Shown here one piece after another: positions 6,318 through 8,254 of a DNA stretch of 8,254 nt. Location of the stretch: NCBI GenBank assembly GCA_003694465.1, contig RFKM01000146.1, forward strand, positions 1 to 8,254. The letters are read 5' to 3'. Position 1 is the first letter of the stretch, and the number at the start of each line of letters is the position of its first letter. Origin of the DNA: Alphaproteobacteria bacterium (GTDB lineage: Bacteria; Pseudomonadota; Alphaproteobacteria; Rhodobacterales; Rhodobacteraceae). The notes beneath the pieces were generated by a model. The model did no database searches and had not been told where the DNA came from. It saw only the letters and a program-made list of their open reading frames with translations. Position numbers and translations under genes: made by a program.

Positions 6318-6998
6318 ATGCTGAAACACATGCTGTCCGGCGGGATCATCGCCGGCGCAGTCGCGGGGGCGATTGCCGCCGCGCTGCAATTCCTGTTCGT
6401 GATCCCGCTCATCCTCGAAGCCGAGCTCTACGAGAGCGGTGCGCGGGTTCATTTCGGTGCCGGCTCGCCGCAGAGCCCGGCCGGCGCGCCGCCCCTGGGC
6501 GACGACTGGGCACGTCACCTGATGACCGTCGGCTTTGACGTTGTCGCCTATGCCGCCTTCGGGCTGATCCTGACCGCCCTGATGGCGCTCGCGGCGCGGC
6601 GTGGCGTCGCGGTGACCGCCCGGCAAGGCGTCATCTGGGGCCTTGCGGGGTTCTGCGCCGTTCAACTGGCCCCGGCCATCGGCATGCCGCCCGAACTGCC
6701 GGGCACCATCAATGCCGAGGTCGTCCCGCGCCAGATCTGGTGGGGGCTGACAATCGTTTCGGCCGCGGCGGCACTGGCACTCTTCGCCTTCGGGCGCGGC
6801 GTGTTCGCGCTGGTGGCAGGCGCGGCGCTGCTGCTCATCCCGCAGATCATCGGCGCGCCGCATCTCGACACCTATTTCGGCGTCGTCCCGCCCGAGCTTT
6901 CGGCGCTGTTCGCGGTGCGCAGCCTGGCCGTTGGCGCCGTCGGCTGGGCCGTTCTGGGCTTTCTTGCGGCCTGGCTCTGGGAGCGCGGCGAAGGCTAG
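6318..6998 (+). CDS. cbtA: CbtA, predicted cobalt transporter membrane subunit
   Basis: A 226-aa integral membrane protein of the CbtA family, predicted to bring cobalt into the cell. The N-terminus MLKHMLSGGIIAGAVAGAIA continues into QFLFVIPLILEAELYESG, the family's hallmark first helix. Membrane segments are visible at about residues 7-33, 70-92, 103-122, 138-158, 160-180 and 198-221. Conserved-looking loop motifs include LAPAIGMPPELPG (117-129) and IPQIIGAPHLD. ATG 6318 is chosen because it begins the family N-terminus. The frame is open back to an ATG at 6255, but that would overlap cbtB and add 21 non-homologous residues. The upstream Shine-Dalgarno is weak (GAGG at 6300-6303, about 14 nt away), so translational coupling to cbtB is likely. 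Its TAG stop shares the CTAG at 6995-6998 with the stop of the convergent DUF1636 gene. Confidence 0.92.
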   Translation: MLKHMLSGGIIAGAVAGAIAAALQFLFVIPLILEAELYESGARVHFGAGSPQSPAGAPPLGDDWARHLMTVGFDVVAYAAFGLILTALMALAARRGVAVTARQGVIWGLAGFCAVQLAPAIGMPPELPGTINAEVVPRQIWWGLTIVSAAAALALFAFGRGVFALVAGAALLLIPQIIGAPHLDTYFGVVPPELSALFAVRSLAVGAVGWAVLGFLAAWLWERGEG

Positions 6999-7294
6999 GG
7001 CGGGATGCGGCCGATGAGGCAGAAGCGCAGCTTCCCGATCGGGCGGGCATCCTCGATGATGCCCGCCTCCGCATCCTCGTAAAGGCCCAGGAAGGTGCGC
7101 ACGTTGTCGGCCATTTCCGCGGATACGTCGCCGAACAGATACGCGGCCTTGCCCGCCTCTCTGACCGACAGGCAGGCAGGCTTCGTGCAGACGTTCATGC
7201 AGTCCACGCGGTTGATCGCCACGTCGCGCGCCAGCGCATCGGCCAGCGCCGATCCGCCGGCACAACTCACACAGACCGACACCCGTGCCGTCAT
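6995..7294 (-). CDS. DUF1636 family Cys-rich putative metal-binding protein
   Basis: A 99-aa small soluble protein of the DUF1636 family, often found beside cobalt and cobalamin genes in alphaproteobacteria. Seen: CVSC at residues 8-11, then C32, C36 and C41 in DCMNVCTKPACL, and C92 near the end. The spacing resembles small ferredoxin- or thioredoxin-fold metal proteins, so it may bind an Fe-S cluster or cobalt; its function is not established. The start is ATG 7294, with AGGA 6 nt upstream. The frame is open much further upstream (to 8215), but that part is antisense to cobW and encodes low-complexity Val/Asp-rich sequence. The gene is convergent with cbtA, sharing the CTAG stop overlap, and divergent from cobW across 60 bp. 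Its promoter therefore probably lies in 7295-7354 or within the start of cobW. Confidence 0.85.
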   Translation of the reverse strand: MTARVSVCVSCAGGSALADALARDVAINRVDCMNVCTKPACLSVREAGKAAYLFGDVSAEMADNVRTFLGLYEDAEAGIIEDARPIGKLRFCLIGRIPP

Positions 7295-7354
7295 GGGCTT
7301 TCCTTTCGCCTCATCCCGGTGCACAACCCCCCGGCCCGCATAACGGAGAGAGAC
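7295..7354. promoter_or_regulatory. Divergent intergenic region between the DUF1636 gene and cobW
   Basis: These 60 bp hold the ribosome-binding sites of both divergent genes: AGGA reading left for the DUF1636 gene and GGAG at 7345-7348 for cobW. There is no room for a second B12 aptamer, and I see no convincing -35/-10 pair in either direction. A C-rich tract (CCCCCCGG, 7326-7333) is the only striking composition. cobW may thus rely on a weak local promoter or on read-through from cbtBA. Confidence 0.4.
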
Positions 7355-8254
7355 ATGCCTGCCAAGATTCCCGCAACCGTGGTCACCGGATTTCTCGGCG
7401 CCGGCAAGACGACCCTGATCCGCCACCTGCTCGAAAATGCCGGCGGCAAGCGCATCGCCCTCATCATCAACGAGTTCGGCGATCTTGGCGTCGATGGCGA
7501 CCTGCTCAAGGGTTGCGGCGACGAGACCTGCACCGAAGACGACATTTTCGAGCTCTCCAACGGCTGCATCTGCTGTACCGTCGCCGAAGACTTCATCCCG
7601 ACGATGGAAGCCCTGCTCGACCGCCCCGATACGCCCGACCATATCGTCATCGAAACCTCGGGGCTTGCCCTGCCGCAACCTCTGGTCCGCGCCTTCCAGT
7701 GGCCGCAGATCGCCACCCGCGTCACCGTCGACGGGGTGGTGACGGTGGTCGACGGCAAGGCGGTGGCCGAGGGCGTCTTTGCCGCGAACCTCGAAGCCGT
7801 CGAGGCCCAGCGCCGCGCCGACGAGAACCTCGACCACGAAACGCCGCTGTCGGAACTCTTCGAAGACCAGATCGCCGCCGCCGACATGATCGTCGTCAAC
7901 AAGACCGATCTGCTCGCCGAGGACGAGGCCGAAGCCCTCGCCCGCCGCCTCGCGGCCGAGGCCCGCGCCGGTGTGCAGGTTGTCCGTTCGGTCATGGGGC
8001 GCCTGCCGGTCGAGGTGGTGCTCGGCCAGGGGGCCGAGGCCGAGGCCAACATGGAGGGGCGCGACGAGGCCCACCACCACCATCACGACGACGACCACGA
8101 TGATGACCATCACCATCACGACCATGACGATTTCGAGACCTTCGTCGTCGAGCGTGCCGAGATCGACAACCCGGCGGCCTTCACCGAGCGCCTCGCCGAG
8201 GTCATCCGCGCCCATGGAATTCTCCGCCTCAAGGGCTTCGCCGCCGTGTCGGGC
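7355..8254 (+). CDS. cobW: CobW, G3E-family GTPase of cobalamin biosynthesis (3'-truncated by the window edge)
   Basis: The first 300 residues of CobW, a COG0523 G3E P-loop GTPase thought to deliver or chaperone cobalt for the CobNST cobaltochelatase of the aerobic pathway. Seen: Walker A GFLGAGKT (12-19), NEFGDLGVDGDLL (39-51), the metal-binding CxCC as NGCICC (C71, C73, C74), Walker B ETSGLA (100-105), VVDGK (131-135), the guanine-specificity motif NKTD (182-185) and a His/Asp-rich stretch at 240-259 (nine His in the first 16 residues). The CobW C-terminal domain begins after it (FETFVVERAEIDNPAAF, then ILRLKGFA) and continues past the window. Start ATG 7355 has GGAG (7345-7348) 6 nt upstream. 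Extra cysteines C54 and C59 precede the CxCC. The neighbours cbtBA and the B12 riboswitch favour CobW over zinc-related COG0523 paralogues. In related genomes cobN often follows, but that is outside the window. Confidence 0.95.
   Translation, partial: MPAKIPATVVTGFLGAGKTTLIRHLLENAGGKRIALIINEFGDLGVDGDLLKGCGDETCTEDDIFELSNGCICCTVAEDFIPTMEALLDRPDTPDHIVIETSGLALPQPLVRAFQWPQIATRVTVDGVVTVVDGKAVAEGVFAANLEAVEAQRRADENLDHETPLSELFEDQIAAADMIVVNKTDLLAEDEAEALARRLAAEARAGVQVVRSVMGRLPVEVVLGQGAEAEANMEGRDEAHHHHHDDDHDDDHHHHDHDDFETFVVERAEIDNPAAFTERLAEVIRAHGILRLKGFAAVSG

Noticed and set aside
5696..6412. N-terminal extension of smc to 6412 on the minus strand
   Set aside because: The extra 239 codons run antisense through cbtB and the B12 riboswitch, and SMC homology starts at LRFTKLRL, which a TTG at 5695 with an upstream RBS explains.
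7295..8215. Minus-strand extension of the DUF1636 gene across cobW
   Set aside because: The Val/Met/Ile-rich run is the reverse complement of the His/Asp codons of cobW; the family N-terminus and a good RBS place the start at 7294.

Overview
The window comes from the chromosome of a high-GC alphaproteobacterium, most likely a Rhodobacterales (Rhodobacter/Paracoccus-like) organism. Three things point there: the start and hinge region of the SMC protein, the strong GC bias with heavy use of Ala, Arg and Glu and of TTG starts, and the cobalt/cobalamin gene set (B12 riboswitch, cbtB, cbtA, a DUF1636 gene and cobW).

Layout. Bases 1-770 hold the 3' part of a lytic murein transglycosylase ending in a peptidoglycan-binding domain. 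It is followed on the same strand by an unrecognised 285-aa protein (798-1655, TTG start). Convergent to these, on the minus strand, lie a secreted YbjN-domain protein (1663-2151) and, upstream of it, the complete chromosome segregation ATPase gene smc (2240-5695, TTG start, 1151 aa). The stop codon of smc lies in a perfect 18-bp palindrome. A 192-bp divergent region (5696-5887) separates smc from the cobalamin locus. It carries candidate promoters in both directions and a 9+9 bp inverted repeat.

The cobalamin/cobalt module fills 5888-8254. A well-formed B12 riboswitch (5888-6075) precedes cbtB (58 aa) and cbtA (226 aa), which are predicted to form a cobalt-uptake membrane system. A small Cys-rich DUF1636 protein (99 aa) lies on the opposite strand; its stop codon and that of cbtA share one CTAG. 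Divergent from it, cobW starts at 7355 and runs off the window. It encodes a G3E GTPase with a His/Asp-rich metal-binding stretch. The expected logic is that high adenosylcobalamin closes the riboswitch and lowers cobalt uptake, while CobW, and perhaps the DUF1636 protein, handle the metal inside the cell for cobalt insertion into the corrin ring.

I see no tRNA, rRNA, CRISPR array, insertion sequence or phage gene. The window looks like ordinary chromosome. The most interesting parts are the regulatory DNA between smc and the riboswitch and the poorly characterised DUF1636 protein in the cobalt cluster.
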